From positions 1 through 36,759 of the forward strand of contig JAISRX010000295.1 in NCBI GenBank assembly GCA_031273395.1: a stretch of 36,759 nt of DNA, given 5' to 3'. Positions 25,819-33,615 of the stretch are shown piece by piece. The stretch's first letter is position 1. Every line of letters starts with the position of its first letter. The DNA comes from Bacteroidales bacterium. GTDB lineage: Bacteria > Bacteroidota > Bacteroidia > Bacteroidales > UBA4181. The position numbers were made by a program, and so were the translations under genes. The notes under the pieces were generated by a model, which searched no databases, was not told where the DNA came from, and was given only the letters and a program-made list of their open reading frames with translations.

Positions 25819-26215
25819 TAAATTTTCTCTCCGGAGTTTTTTTATAAAAAAGACATAATATATATTTTATCTCAAAAGTTTTTTTGGAAAAAAAACATCA
25901 TGTATTTTTTATCTCAAAAGTTTTTTTTGAGAAAAAACATCATGTATTTTTTCTCTATAAAGTTTTTTTAAGGAAAAACATCATGTATTTTTTCTCTCAA
26001 AAGTTTTTTTTGAGAAAAAACATCATGTATTTTTTCTCTATAAAGTTTTTTTGGAAAAAAAACATCATGTATTTTTTCTCTCTAAAGTTTTTTTGAGAAA
26101 AAACATCATGTATTTTTTCTCTCTAAAGTTTTTTTGAAAAAAAAACATCATGTATTTTTTATTTCAAAAGTTTTTTTAGAAGAAAGACATAATGTATTTT
26201 TTTCTAAAAAATTAT
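25819..26215. repeat. AT-only 42-bp tandem array with two dyads per unit
   Basis: Nine units have a CATCATG/CATAAT anchor at 25854, 25896, 25938, 25979, 26021, 26063, 26104, 26146 and 26188, giving spacings of 41 or 42 bp. Each central unit has the form CTCAAAAG-T(7-8)-GAG, an A-run, ACATCATGT, then ATTTTTT. It thus contains one hairpin dyad (CTCAAAA/TTTTGAG) and one short palindrome (ACAT-C-ATGT). The units at the two ends are degenerate (ACATAAT), and two central units are identical. It lies between the convergent larB and GH43 genes. Confidence 0.95.
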
Positions 26216-26407
26216 TGAATGATATATCTCATCTTTAGATGATCAATATTAAAAATATTTAATATTTTTATATGGCAGTATTTTATTGTTGATGATCTCC
26301 TGATGGTTGCATGTCATCAGGTATTGTTTATATTCAACCTTTTCCGTATTATAAAATAGAAGAGACTGTCTTAAAAATCCGTTTAACCGCAAAGCACACA
26401 AAGAATG

Positions 26408-26483
26408 CGCAAAGTTCGCAAAACTTATATCGCCGATGCTATTATTTTTGCGAACTTTGCGAAAATCCTTCGCGAACTTTGCG
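26408..26483. repeat. CGCAAAGTTCGC inverted repeats
   Basis: CGCAAAGTTCGCAAAA at 26408-26423 is repeated in inverse orientation at 26446-26461 and again in part (CGCGAACTTTGCG) at 26471-26483. The pattern resembles short CGCAAAG-type interspersed repeats seen in several bacterial phyla. The right copy adjoins the GH43 terminator. Confidence 0.7.
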
Positions 26484-26484
26484 T

Positions 26485-26512
26485 TAAAAAAATATCTCTT
26501 TTGAGATATTTT
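26485..26512 (-). terminator. GH43 terminator
   Basis: On the minus strand AAATATCTC, loop AAAA, then GAGATATTTTTTT form a 9-bp stem followed by a T-run. It is 27 bases beyond the GH43 stop codon. Confidence 0.8.
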
Positions 26513-26538
26513 CTTCTTCTTTCAGTTATATGCCAATT

Positions 26539-27495
26539 TTATTCTTTTCTCACGGGCGTGATGTACTCCGGGTCAATCCGCATTATTTCCTTTCCGTCTT
26601 CCCGCTCAAAGCGGACGGTAGAGATATACATGTGTCGGGGATGAATTTTCTCCGTGCTGTTGTGGGCGTGAAAAACGATGCGCAACTGTCCGTCCCTGTC
26701 GGTAAACATGGCGCTGTGTCCAACGCCGACAAGCGCGCCGGGTTTTTGGTACACCGGATTTTTTTCATATTTTGTCCATGTTCCGTTTATCTCCGAAGCC
26801 GTTGCCACTCCTATGCCGTAGAAGGGACTTTGGTAATTGTTTGCCGAATAGGTCATGCAGTAAACGCCGTTTCGCCTGAAAACGAAGCAGCCTTCATTTA
26901 CCCTGGGCCATGCCCTCTCCCACTCCTGCGACACGCGAATACAGCCGTGCATGGTTTCCGGCTTTATTTCCGTGAGGTTTTCCTCCAGCTCGGCAACCCA
27001 GATGTTCAGTCCGTCGTTGAACCTGTCGAAGAAGAGATACGGTTTTCCGTCATCGTCAATAAAAAGGGTGTTGTCGATACATTTCTCATCGCCCAGCATC
27101 GGACGCTGTACGTCCTGCCGGAACGGTCCCAAAGGATGGTCGCCCGTCGCAACGCATATATGTTCGTTTGCCGTATAGTACATGTAGAATTTTCCGTTCA
27201 CGCAATAGACCTCCGGCGCCCAGAAGCCTCTTTCACCCCAGGTGTCGGACTTGCTCAACGCCAGCTGTTCGGCGCGCGACCATGCGTACAGGTCATCCGA
27301 AACATACACCGCAATACCGTCCCTCGCTCCCGTTCCGTAGGCATAGTACGTGCCGTCATGCAGCATGATGAAGGGATCGGCAAGCGGCACGCGCCTGTCG
27401 CCGTCGCCGGGCTGACTGCCCGCCCCGTTCGCGCAGCATCCCAGCGCAAAAAGCATGATGCAGCAGCGCATTTTATTGCGGTGAAGGCGCATCAT
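26539..27495 (-). CDS. Glycoside hydrolase family 43 lipoprotein
   Basis: This 318-residue five-bladed beta-propeller glycosidase probably acts on arabinose- or xylose-containing glycans. From the ATG at 27495 the N-terminus (MMRLHRNKMRCCIMLFALGC) looks like a short lipoprotein signal, and ATG 27471 is an alternative. The three GH43 acidic residues are visible: Asp40 in PLADPF, Asp141 in KCIDNTLF and Glu201 in RVNEGCFVF. A longer frame back to 27645 is open but consists of low-complexity repeats (27496-27570), so I exclude it. No SusC/SusD pair or regulator is nearby, so it is not in a polysaccharide utilisation locus here. Confidence 0.85.
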   Translation of the reverse strand: MMRLHRNKMRCCIMLFALGCCANGAGSQPGDGDRRVPLADPFIMLHDGTYYAYGTGARDGIAVYVSDDLYAWSRAEQLALSKSDTWGERGFWAPEVYCVNGKFYMYYTANEHICVATGDHPLGPFRQDVQRPMLGDEKCIDNTLFIDDDGKPYLFFDRFNDGLNIWVAELEENLTEIKPETMHGCIRVSQEWERAWPRVNEGCFVFRRNGVYCMTYSANNYQSPFYGIGVATASEINGTWTKYEKNPVYQKPGALVGVGHSAMFTDRDGQLRIVFHAHNSTEKIHPRHMYISTVRFEREDGKEIMRIDPEYITPVRKE

Positions 27496-27645
27496 CCGGT
27501 TTCCGGTTTTCGTTTTCGGTTCCCCTGTTTCCATCTTCCGGTTTCCATTTTCCATTTCCGGTTCTCTGTCTTTCATTGTCTGTTTTTGATTTAAACTTTT
27601 CCATTCCCGTTTTGCTGTTTTCCGTTCTTCATCCCCCATGCTCAA

Positions 27646-28023
27646 CTCCGGTGTTGCAGCTGCATAAAACGTCGCGGAGCCTTGAGGGATGAAAAATTAA
27701 TCACCTGTCGCCGTATCGCTTGCAGGCGTATTGCCCCTGCAGGACAGATTTTCATCACCGCATGGCAGCGACGGTTTACGGACAGTCCGTCACCGTGCGG
27801 AGAGCGGTTAACGTCACCGGCAGTTCTTATATTTCAGGCAAAAACACGGGGAAAGGGCGGAAACAGCGTCATCCCAAAGGGATAAAACAATTTTGCCCGT
27901 CATTGGCAACACCGCAACGACAGGGCAAAAAGAAAAATATCCTCCTGCAATCGGCGACAGGCATGAACCGCTCCGTCCGATTGCCGTAAAGCAGTACGGG
28001 GAAAATTCGGCGGTTGCCGGCTT
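27646..28023. other. Gene-free gap where rpsH would be expected
   Basis: No credible gene is seen between GH43 and rpsN. A long-loop inverted repeat (GCAATCGG at 27947-27954 with CCGATTGC at 27977-27984) followed on the minus strand by T-rich sequence could end the ribosomal transcript. Nothing resembling S8 is found. Confidence 0.5.
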
Positions 28024-28293
28024 TTACCAGCTTGCTTTCTTCACGCCGGGTATCAGCCCTTTGGACGCCATTTCGCGGAAGACGATACGGCTTACGCCGA
28101 ATTGCCGCATGTATCCTTTCGGGCGACCGGTCAGCAGGCAACGGTTGTGTATCCGCACCGGGCTTGAATTGCGCGGCAGGGTCGCCAATTTCTGGAAATC
28201 GCCTTCCGCTTTCAACTTCGCCCGTTTTTCGGCATACTTGGCTATCATTTTTGCGCGTTTCACTTCGCGTGCTTTCATCGACTCTTTAGCCAT
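28024..28293 (-). CDS. rpsN: 30S ribosomal protein S14
   Basis: This 89-residue protein of the small-subunit head is the longer S14 type without the zinc-binding cysteine set. [40 protein letters not shown] and the terminal [15 protein letters not shown] are typical. It follows rplE by one base. It is the last ribosomal gene here; rpsH, rplF and the rest of the spc operon are missing downstream. Confidence 0.97.
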   Translation of the reverse strand: MAKESMKAREVKRAKMIAKYAEKRAKLKAEGDFQKLATLPRNSSPVRIHNRCLLTGRPKGYMRQFGVSRIVFREMASKGLIPGVKKASW

Positions 28294-28294
28294 A

Positions 28295-28858
28295 TCAATT
28301 CTTTTTTACATTTTTAAAAGGTAATCCATATTCACGCAACAGGGCAAAACCCTCTTCGTCGGTTTTGGCGGTAGTTACAAAGGTAATCTCCAGACCGAGC
28401 ATTTTGGTGATCTTGTCGATATCTATCTCCGGAAAGATGATTTGCTCGGAGATGCCCATGCTGTAATTTCCCCGTCCGTCCAGTTTTCCGGAGATGCCCT
28501 TGAAGTCGCGGATGCGCGGGAGGGACACCGAAATCAGTCTTTCGAGAAATTCGTACATCCTGTCGCTGCGCAGGGTGACGCACACGCCCACAGGCACTCC
28601 CTTGCGGAGTTTGAAGTTCGAAATATCCTTGCGCGACACGGTGGATACCGCTTTTTGTCCGGCAATGGAGGATATTTCGGCGATGGACGTCTCAATGATT
28701 TTTTTGTCAGCCACCGAATGACGGCCTACGCCCTGATTAATCACTATTTTTTCGATTTTTGGCGCCTGCATGATGCTGGTGTAGCCAAATTCTTTCATCA
28801 GAGCGGGAACTACTTCCTTCTGATATTTTGTTTTATAAGCAGGAATGTACTTTTTCAT
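28295..28858 (-). CDS. rplE: 50S ribosomal protein L5
   Basis: This 187-residue 5S-rRNA-binding protein contains [40 protein letters not shown] and [20 protein letters not shown]. Length is normal. Its start overlaps the rplX stop as ATGA, so the two are coupled. Confidence 0.97.
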   Translation of the reverse strand: MKKYIPAYKTKYQKEVVPALMKEFGYTSIMQAPKIEKIVINQGVGRHSVADKKIIETSIAEISSIAGQKAVSTVSRKDISNFKLRKGVPVGVCVTLRSDRMYEFLERLISVSLPRIRDFKGISGKLDGRGNYSMGISEQIIFPEIDIDKITKMLGLEITFVTTAKTDEEGFALLREYGLPFKNVKKN

Positions 28859-29187
28859 TTGATTACCTCCCCTGATTTTTTAGCATAACGAACCCATTTA
28901 CCGTTTTCCTGCCGCCGTCCCACGCGGGTGGCTTTCTTTTCCTTCGGATCAAGCAGGTTCAGGTTTGAGATGTGAACGGGCGCTTCCTTTTCGACGAACC
29001 CGCCGTTGGTATTCTTGGCGCTGGGTTTGGTATGCTTGGTCACCATGTTCACCCCCTCCACAATAGCGCGCACGCGGCGGTTCTTTTTGTCGTGGATGAT
29101 TTCCAGCACGCGACCCTGCGTGCCTTTGTCGTCGCCGGCGTTCACAATCACCGTGTCGCCTTTCTTAATATGCAATTTCTGACTCAT
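28855..29187 (-). CDS. rplX: 50S ribosomal protein L24
   Basis: This 110-residue protein initiates large-subunit assembly. Its KOW motif is [20 protein letters not shown], followed by [19 protein letters not shown] and the C-terminal [21 protein letters not shown] chose the ATG at 29187 ([11 protein letters not shown]) over one two codons earlier because it matches the family start. Confidence 0.96.
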   Translation of the reverse strand: MSQKLHIKKGDTVIVNAGDDKGTQGRVLEIIHDKKNRRVRAIVEGVNMVTKHTKPSAKNTNGGFVEKEAPVHISNLNLLDPKEKKATRVGRRQENGKWVRYAKKSGEVIK

Positions 29188-29209
29188 TTCCAATTCGTTT
29201 TTTATTCAT

Positions 29210-29575
29210 TTATAACACTTCGGGCGCTAACGAAACGATTTTCATGAAGCCGTCGCGCAATTCGCGTGCAACGGGACCGAAAATACGTGTTCCTCTTATT
29301 TCGCCGGCATTGTTGAGCAGCACCACCGCATTGTCGTCAAAGCGGATGTACGAACCGTCGGCGCGGCGTATCTCTTTCTTTGTGCGCACTACCACGGCTT
29401 TGCTCACGGAGCCTTTTTTGACGTCCCCTGCGGGTAATGCGTCTTTCACGGCTACCACCACGGTATCGCCCACGCTGGCATACCGGCGACCCGTGCCGCC
29501 CAGCACACGGATACACAACACTTCTTTTGCGCCGCTGTTGTCGGCTACGCTTAATCTACTTTCCTGCTGTATCAT
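29210..29575 (-). CDS. rplN: 50S ribosomal protein L14
   Basis: This 121-residue protein of the subunit interface opens [20 protein letters not shown] and contains [20 protein letters not shown] and [19 protein letters not shown], all family-typical. It begins 2 bases after the rpsQ stop. Confidence 0.97.
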   Translation of the reverse strand: MIQQESRLSVADNSGAKEVLCIRVLGGTGRRYASVGDTVVVAVKDALPAGDVKKGSVSKAVVVRTKKEIRRADGSYIRFDDNAVVLLNNAGEIRGTRIFGPVARELRDGFMKIVSLAPEVL

Positions 29576-29577
29576 GG

Positions 29578-29835
29578 TTATTTCGCTCTTTCTATGATTT
29601 CGACCAGTCTCCAGTTTTTACTCTTGCTCAGCGGACGGGTTTCCATAATGCGGACGGTATCGCCTATTCCGCAGGTGTTTTCCTCATCGTGAGCGTAAAA
29701 CTTGGAGGTTTTATTCACAAATTTTCCGTATATCGCGTGTTTTACTTTGGTTTTTACGGCAATCACGATGGTTTTGTTCATCTTGTTGCTCACCACCACT
29801 CCGATACGTTCTTTTCTTAGGTTTCTTTTTTCCAT
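29578..29835 (-). CDS. rpsQ: 30S ribosomal protein S17
   Basis: This 85-residue 16S-rRNA-binding OB-fold protein has the typical segments [40 protein letters not shown] and [20 protein letters not shown]. It lies 10 bases after rpmC. Confidence 0.97.
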   Translation of the reverse strand: MEKRNLRKERIGVVVSNKMNKTIVIAVKTKVKHAIYGKFVNKTSKFYAHDEENTCGIGDTVRIMETRPLSKSKNWRLVEIIERAK

Positions 29836-29845
29836 TGACCTCTGA

Positions 29846-30046
29846 TTACTTTTGTTCGGCTAATTCTCTTGTTCTCAACTCGGTTAACAAACGAGCAATA
29901 TCCTTGCGCGCAAATTTCAACTTCATTGGATTGTCCAATGGAGAAACGGCATGGTTCAATTTCATTCGTACAAGCGCGTTCTTTTCCGTTTCGATGCGCT
30001 CTTTCAACTCGGCGGTTGATAATTCTTTTATTTCTGACATTTTCAT
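29846..30046 (-). CDS. rpmC: 50S ribosomal protein L29
   Basis: This 66-residue two-helix protein near the exit tunnel opens [20 protein letters not shown] and contains the conserved [20 protein letters not shown]. It lies between rplP and rpsQ, the usual order. Confidence 0.95.
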   Translation of the reverse strand: MKMSEIKELSTAELKERIETEKNALVRMKLNHAVSPLDNPMKLKFARKDIARLLTELRTRELAEQK

Positions 30047-30057
30047 GGACGTAAATT

Positions 30058-30480
30058 TTATTCAAAAACGTAATCGCGGCGTACTACCAGCTTGGTTTGA
30101 ACGGGCAATTTCTGTGCGCCCAAACGCAATGCTTCCTTAGCGGTTTCATAGGAAACGCCTTCTATTTCAAACATGATGCGACCCGGCGTGATGGGGGCGA
30201 CAAATCCTTCCGGCGCGCCTTTACCCTTACCCATGCGCACTTCGGCGGGTTTCTTGGTGATGGGCTTGTCGGGGAAAATACGTATCCACAACTGCCCTTC
30301 ACGTTTCATGTGACGTGTAATTGCCTGACGGGCGGCTTCAATTTGCCGTCCGGTAATCCATGCATTTTCGAGGGTTTTGATGCCGAACGAACCGAACGAC
30401 AATTCATGTCCCCGCTGGGCGTTGCCTTTCATGCGGCCCTTTTGCTGCCTTCTGAATTTGGTTTTTTTAGGCTGTAACAT
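30058..30480 (-). CDS. rplP: 50S ribosomal protein L16
   Basis: This 140-residue protein near the peptidyl-transferase/A-site region opens [20 protein letters not shown]. It has the hallmark [19 protein letters not shown] and [20 protein letters not shown]. Length is normal, in standard order after rpsC. Confidence 0.97.
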   Translation of the reverse strand: MLQPKKTKFRRQQKGRMKGNAQRGHELSFGSFGIKTLENAWITGRQIEAARQAITRHMKREGQLWIRIFPDKPITKKPAEVRMGKGKGAPEGFVAPITPGRIMFEIEGVSYETAKEALRLGAQKLPVQTKLVVRRDYVFE

Positions 30481-30521
30481 TTTTTAATTTTTTAATGTTT
30501 CTATCCTTTTTAATTATCTGT

Positions 30522-31322
30522 TTAGCGACGGCGTCCGCGATCTTTGCGGTCATTTCGGTCGCCTCGTTTGCGGTCACGATCACGGTCGCCGCGTTCGCCT
30601 CTGTCGTTTCTGTCGCGGTATTCCCCGCGCGGAGGACGACTTTGGTTTCCCTGCTGCGAGGCGGCATAATTGCCTACATTGGGCGACAGGTCGCGTTTAC
30701 CGTAAACTTCGCCGTTGCAAATCCACACCTTGATGCCGATCAGTCCCACTTTGGTCAATGCTTCGGCGAGGGCGAAATCAATATCGGCACGGAACGTGTG
30801 CAGGGGGATGCGTCCCTCTTTCAGCATTTCGGTGCGCGCCATTTCGGCGCCTACCAAACGACCGGAAGCAATGATCTTGATCCCTTCGGCGCCCATGCGG
30901 ATGGTCGATACGATGGACATTTTCATGGCGCGGCGGTATGAAATCTTGCCTTCCACCTGACGGGCAATGTTGTTTGCCACGATGGTAGCGTCCAATTCGG
31001 GACGCTTGATCTCAAATATGTTGATTTGGATATCTTTTTGAGTTATTTTTCTTAATTCTTCTTTCAGTTTGTCCACTTCCTGTCCGCCTTTGCCGATGAT
31101 GATGCCGGGACGGGCAGTATGCACGGTAACTGTAATCAGTTTCAGAGTTCTTTCGATAATGATTTTTGAAATGCTTGCCTTTGCCAGACGTGCATTCAGG
31201 TACTTACGAATTTTGTTGTCTTCCACGATTTTTTCGGAGAAGTTTTTACCGCCGTACCAATTAGAGTCCCACCCTTTGATAATTCCAAGACGATTTGAAA
31301 TCGGATTTGTTTTCTGTCCCAT
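30522..31322 (-). CDS. rpsC: 30S ribosomal protein S3 with extended charged tail
   Basis: This 266-residue protein at the mRNA entrance opens [23 protein letters not shown] domain ([20 protein letters not shown]) and the C-terminal domain follow, up to about residue 225. The last 40 or so residues are a low-complexity Arg/Asp/Gly tail (for example [20 protein letters not shown]). That makes it somewhat longer than S3 of the relatives I can recall. The frame is intact and the tail codons are not an obvious frameshift. Confidence 0.97.
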   Translation of the reverse strand: MGQKTNPISNRLGIIKGWDSNWYGGKNFSEKIVEDNKIRKYLNARLAKASISKIIIERTLKLITVTVHTARPGIIIGKGGQEVDKLKEELRKITQKDIQINIFEIKRPELDATIVANNIARQVEGKISYRRAMKMSIVSTIRMGAEGIKIIASGRLVGAEMARTEMLKEGRIPLHTFRADIDFALAEALTKVGLIGIKVWICNGEVYGKRDLSPNVGNYAASQQGNQSRPPRGEYRDRNDRGERGDRDRDRKRGDRNDRKDRGRRR

Positions 31323-31332
31323 TTACGGTTAC

Positions 31333-31767
31333 TTATTTAATTTGAGTTTCATTTTCGGTTTGTTCTTCAGCGCTTACTTGTTTGTCCACCACGATGGTTA
31401 CATGGTTCGAGCGTTTCAACATTCTGTAGCCTCTTCCTTGAGGAGCGGTACGGAGGCGTTTCATCACGCGCCCGCTGTCCACCTTCACTTCCGACACCAC
31501 CAGTATGTTGTCCTCCAGACGGTCGCCTTCATTTTTCTTTTGCCAGTTGGCAATAGCCGATTTGAGCAACTTCTCTACCCTGACGGCAGCATCTTTAGTA
31601 CTGAACTTCAAAATGTCCAAAGCCCTGTTCACTTCCTCGCCCCGTATCATATCCACCACATAACGCATTTTGCGCGGCGACGTGGGGCAATTCCTGAGGA
31701 TGGCAAAACTTTTTGTTTTGTTTGCCTCCTTCCGCTTATCGGCTGTTATCTTTTTCCTTTTACTCAT
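31333..31767 (-). CDS. rplV: 50S ribosomal protein L22
   Basis: This 144-residue protein lines the exit tunnel. [40 protein letters not shown] and the loop [20 protein letters not shown] are typical, and the acidic tail ([14 protein letters not shown]) is slightly long. It is the first ribosomal gene of the block and has its own promoter. The usual upstream rpsS, rplB, rplW, rplD, rplC and rpsJ are absent. Confidence 0.96.
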   Translation of the reverse strand: MSKRKKITADKRKEANKTKSFAILRNCPTSPRKMRYVVDMIRGEEVNRALDILKFSTKDAAVRVEKLLKSAIANWQKKNEGDRLEDNILVVSEVKVDSGRVMKRLRTAPQGRGYRMLKRSNHVTIVVDKQVSAEEQTENETQIK

Positions 31768-31844
31768 AACATTTATTCTTTCAGGCTTTTATAATTAACC
31801 TTTTAATCGGAATACTATTACTTTTTACTTTAAAAATTGGTGCG

Positions 31845-31874
31845 CAAAGGTACGGTTTTTTTTTATATAACCAA
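31845..31874 (-). promoter_or_regulatory. Promoter of the ribosomal protein block
   Basis: On the minus strand TTG (31874-31872), exactly 19 bases, then TACCTTTG (31852-31845) match the phylum consensus. The leader to rplV is about 70 bases. It indicates that the shortened operon is transcribed from just upstream of rplV. Confidence 0.7.
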
Positions 31875-31912
31875 CTTTTAGAATTTTTTTTTTGTAAAAT
31901 TTGCTCATACCT

Positions 31913-32816
31913 CCTTAAATCCGCAAATAATTTTCCTAAAAAATAAGCAAAGCGGTATCAAATAAATATTTGCAACGCTTTGCCGTTTGAAAAATTTTCA
32001 CTGATTTTGGCGCTACAACACAACCAAAGCAAAAATTGATTTTTCAAATGGTAAAGGTACAAAAAAATTCAAACAGGATCACTCCTTTTGCAGGAATTTC
32101 TTTTATTGACAATGAATTTACCCGTAGCGGACTTGGAAAACTCATTGACAGTGAATTTGGTAATAGAGTTTCGAGATGCGGTATCAGTACAGCGATATTT
32201 TTCGCGCGTGGTTTAATATCTTCTTTTGTGGAGGCGATTGTGCGGAGGATATTGCACTGTTCCAAAGAGATCATTGAAACGGTTGCCCAAAACAGTCAGC
32301 ATTTTTATATTCGTGCCGGCAGAAGTCGGATTTTGACGGAACAGATACAGCAAATTACTGAATGGCAGACGCTTAAAATAAATATTCAAAGAATATCAGG
32401 TGGCTTCAATTCCGTTCACACAATTTTTTGCGGAAAAAAATTATCGCCTTGTGATCGCCCGTGAAAAATCCGGTGACCGGCAACTTGACCTCTTTGAAGG
32501 TGGAAAATTCAAATATCGCTGCATCTTAACGACCAATCACCAAAAAACCGAAAAAGAGGTCGCAACCGGCATACGACCGGCTACAGTTTCGCTAAAATTC
32601 TAAAAATAAGCTAAATAAACAGATATGACAGGGAATACTGTGTCCTGCTCTGAAAAACCAGCTTTTTTAGCCGAATATTCAACTGTTTTACCCCCAACCA
32701 ACAGCTAATTTTCTTCCAAAAATCGAAAATCAAGTCTGCCTTTCGCAAAATTTGAGTCCAAAACCTGTCTCAAAATATTTCTCTATTCTCAAAATAATTG
32801 GCTTGCGGATTTAAGG
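31913..32816 (+). mobile_element. Decayed IS1380-family insertion sequence
   Basis: Perfect 14-bp terminal inverted repeats bound the remnant: CCTTAAATCCGCAA at 31913-31926 and TTGCGGATTTAAGG at 32803-32816. At 904 bp it is well short of a full IS1380-type element (as I recall about 1.6-1.7 kb), so internal deletion has occurred. The enclosed transposase fragments lie in three frames. An inner hairpin (GCAAAGCG 31947-31954, CGCTTTGC 31976-31983) lies near the left end. No target duplication is evident. It sits immediately upstream of the rplV promoter. Confidence 0.8.
32048..32603 (+). pseudogene. Transposase remnant, IS1380 family
   Basis: Three pieces in three frames recall the Bacteroidota IS1380-family transposase. 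The N-terminus is MVKVQKNSNRITPFAGISFI. A second piece from 32179 in another frame reads RYQYSDIFRAWFNIFFCGGD, followed by CAEDIALFQR. A C-terminal piece from about 32420 in the third frame includes YRLVIAREKSGDRQLDLFEG and KFKYRCILTTNH. Much of the central catalytic region is missing, so it cannot be active. Family assignment is from remembered motifs. Confidence 0.75.
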
Positions 32817-33160
32817 TTAAACCTTTGATTGCCCATCCTGTCGGGAAAGAACGCACCGGCAGGGAAGGCTTGCCCGCGAAACGGAATCCGCTGCCGGCAA
32901 ACGGACGTTACGGCGACAGGGACGGTCACAAAAAGGATGAGAATAACCCTGCGTTGTCCATCCGGAAGACACACCGCCGGATGTACTTCGCCAACAGAAA
33001 ACCGTTGCGTTGGTTGCTTGCCGTCACCATATCACAGATGCGGACGGTTCGCGAAGAAACGCAAAACAATCACTGCCGAAGCACGAGCAAAAACAAGGCG
33101 GCAGAAGAATTTTACCCCGTCTCACACTCTTCGGTAAAATGACCCTTACCGGCGTCCCGG
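32817..33160. other. Gene-free gap
   Basis: Between the IS remnant and the DUF3127 gene there are about 340 bases with open frames but no recognisable protein, RNA or repeat. I see nothing specific in it. Confidence 0.5.
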
Positions 33161-33535
33161 TTAAAACGGCAGGTCGTCCGGCTGATTTTCCGCTGATGCG
33201 TCCGGCTGATAGGTTTCCGTCGGCGCCGCCGGTGAGGATGACGCAGTCGTATCCGGCAACGGCTGGTTTTCACCTGCAACATCTATTTTCCACGCCGTGA
33301 CACTGGTGTACCACTTATCGTTAAATTCACGACTTTCAATGTCCACAGAGGCAGTCAACACGTCGCCTTCCGACAGGGCAGCCACATTGGCTTTATCGTT
33401 CCAGACGGAAATGCATACCTTGCGTGGAAAAGACCCTTCGAGTTCAAGAATAATGTCTTGCCGTTTCCACTCCCCGTTTCTCCCCTGTCCGGTTTGAAGC
33501 GGTAATTTTCTTACCAGTTTTCCTTTGATTTCCAT
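33161..33535 (-). CDS. DUF3127 protein, SSB-like
   Basis: This 124-residue protein has an OB-fold-like N-terminal domain (about 1-88; MEIKGKLVRKLPLQTGQGRN, then WKRQDIILELEGSFPRK and KWYTSVTAWKID) as in DUF3127. A disordered Pro/Ser/Thr-rich linker and the acidic tip QPDDLPF follow. That tip resembles the C-terminal DDDIPF of single-stranded-DNA-binding proteins, which recruits repair and replication enzymes, so a role on single-stranded nucleic acid is inferred. It has its own promoter between it and the DUF3078 gene. Confidence 0.82.
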   Translation of the reverse strand: MEIKGKLVRKLPLQTGQGRNGEWKRQDIILELEGSFPRKVCISVWNDKANVAALSEGDVLTASVDIESREFNDKWYTSVTAWKIDVAGENQPLPDTTASSSPAAPTETYQPDASAENQPDDLPF

Positions 33536-33584
33536 TTTTTTTTGATTTAATTGTTAAATTTATTTAATATATATATAATCCTTT

Positions 33585-33615
33585 CAAAAATATACCTTAG
33601 AATTGATAAAACAAA
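33585..33615 (-). promoter_or_regulatory. Promoter of the DUF3127 gene
   Basis: On the minus strand TTTG (33615-33612), 19 bases, then TATTTTTG (33592-33585) match the consensus exactly. The -33 element lies inside the last codons of the DUF3078 gene. Confidence 0.65.

Noticed and set aside
25819-26215. CRISPR array or a repeat protein (frame 25884-26096)
   Set aside because: There are no distinct spacers. The peptide is only Lys/Phe/Ile/Met repeats, and the 41-bp units break the frame.
26530-27594. 354-codon plus-strand frame opposite GH43
   Set aside because: It is a shadow frame; the GH43 catalytic residues on the minus strand are convincing.
32798-33142. 114-residue frame after the IS remnant
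   Set aside because: It has no recognisable motif and starts inside the IS terminal repeat.
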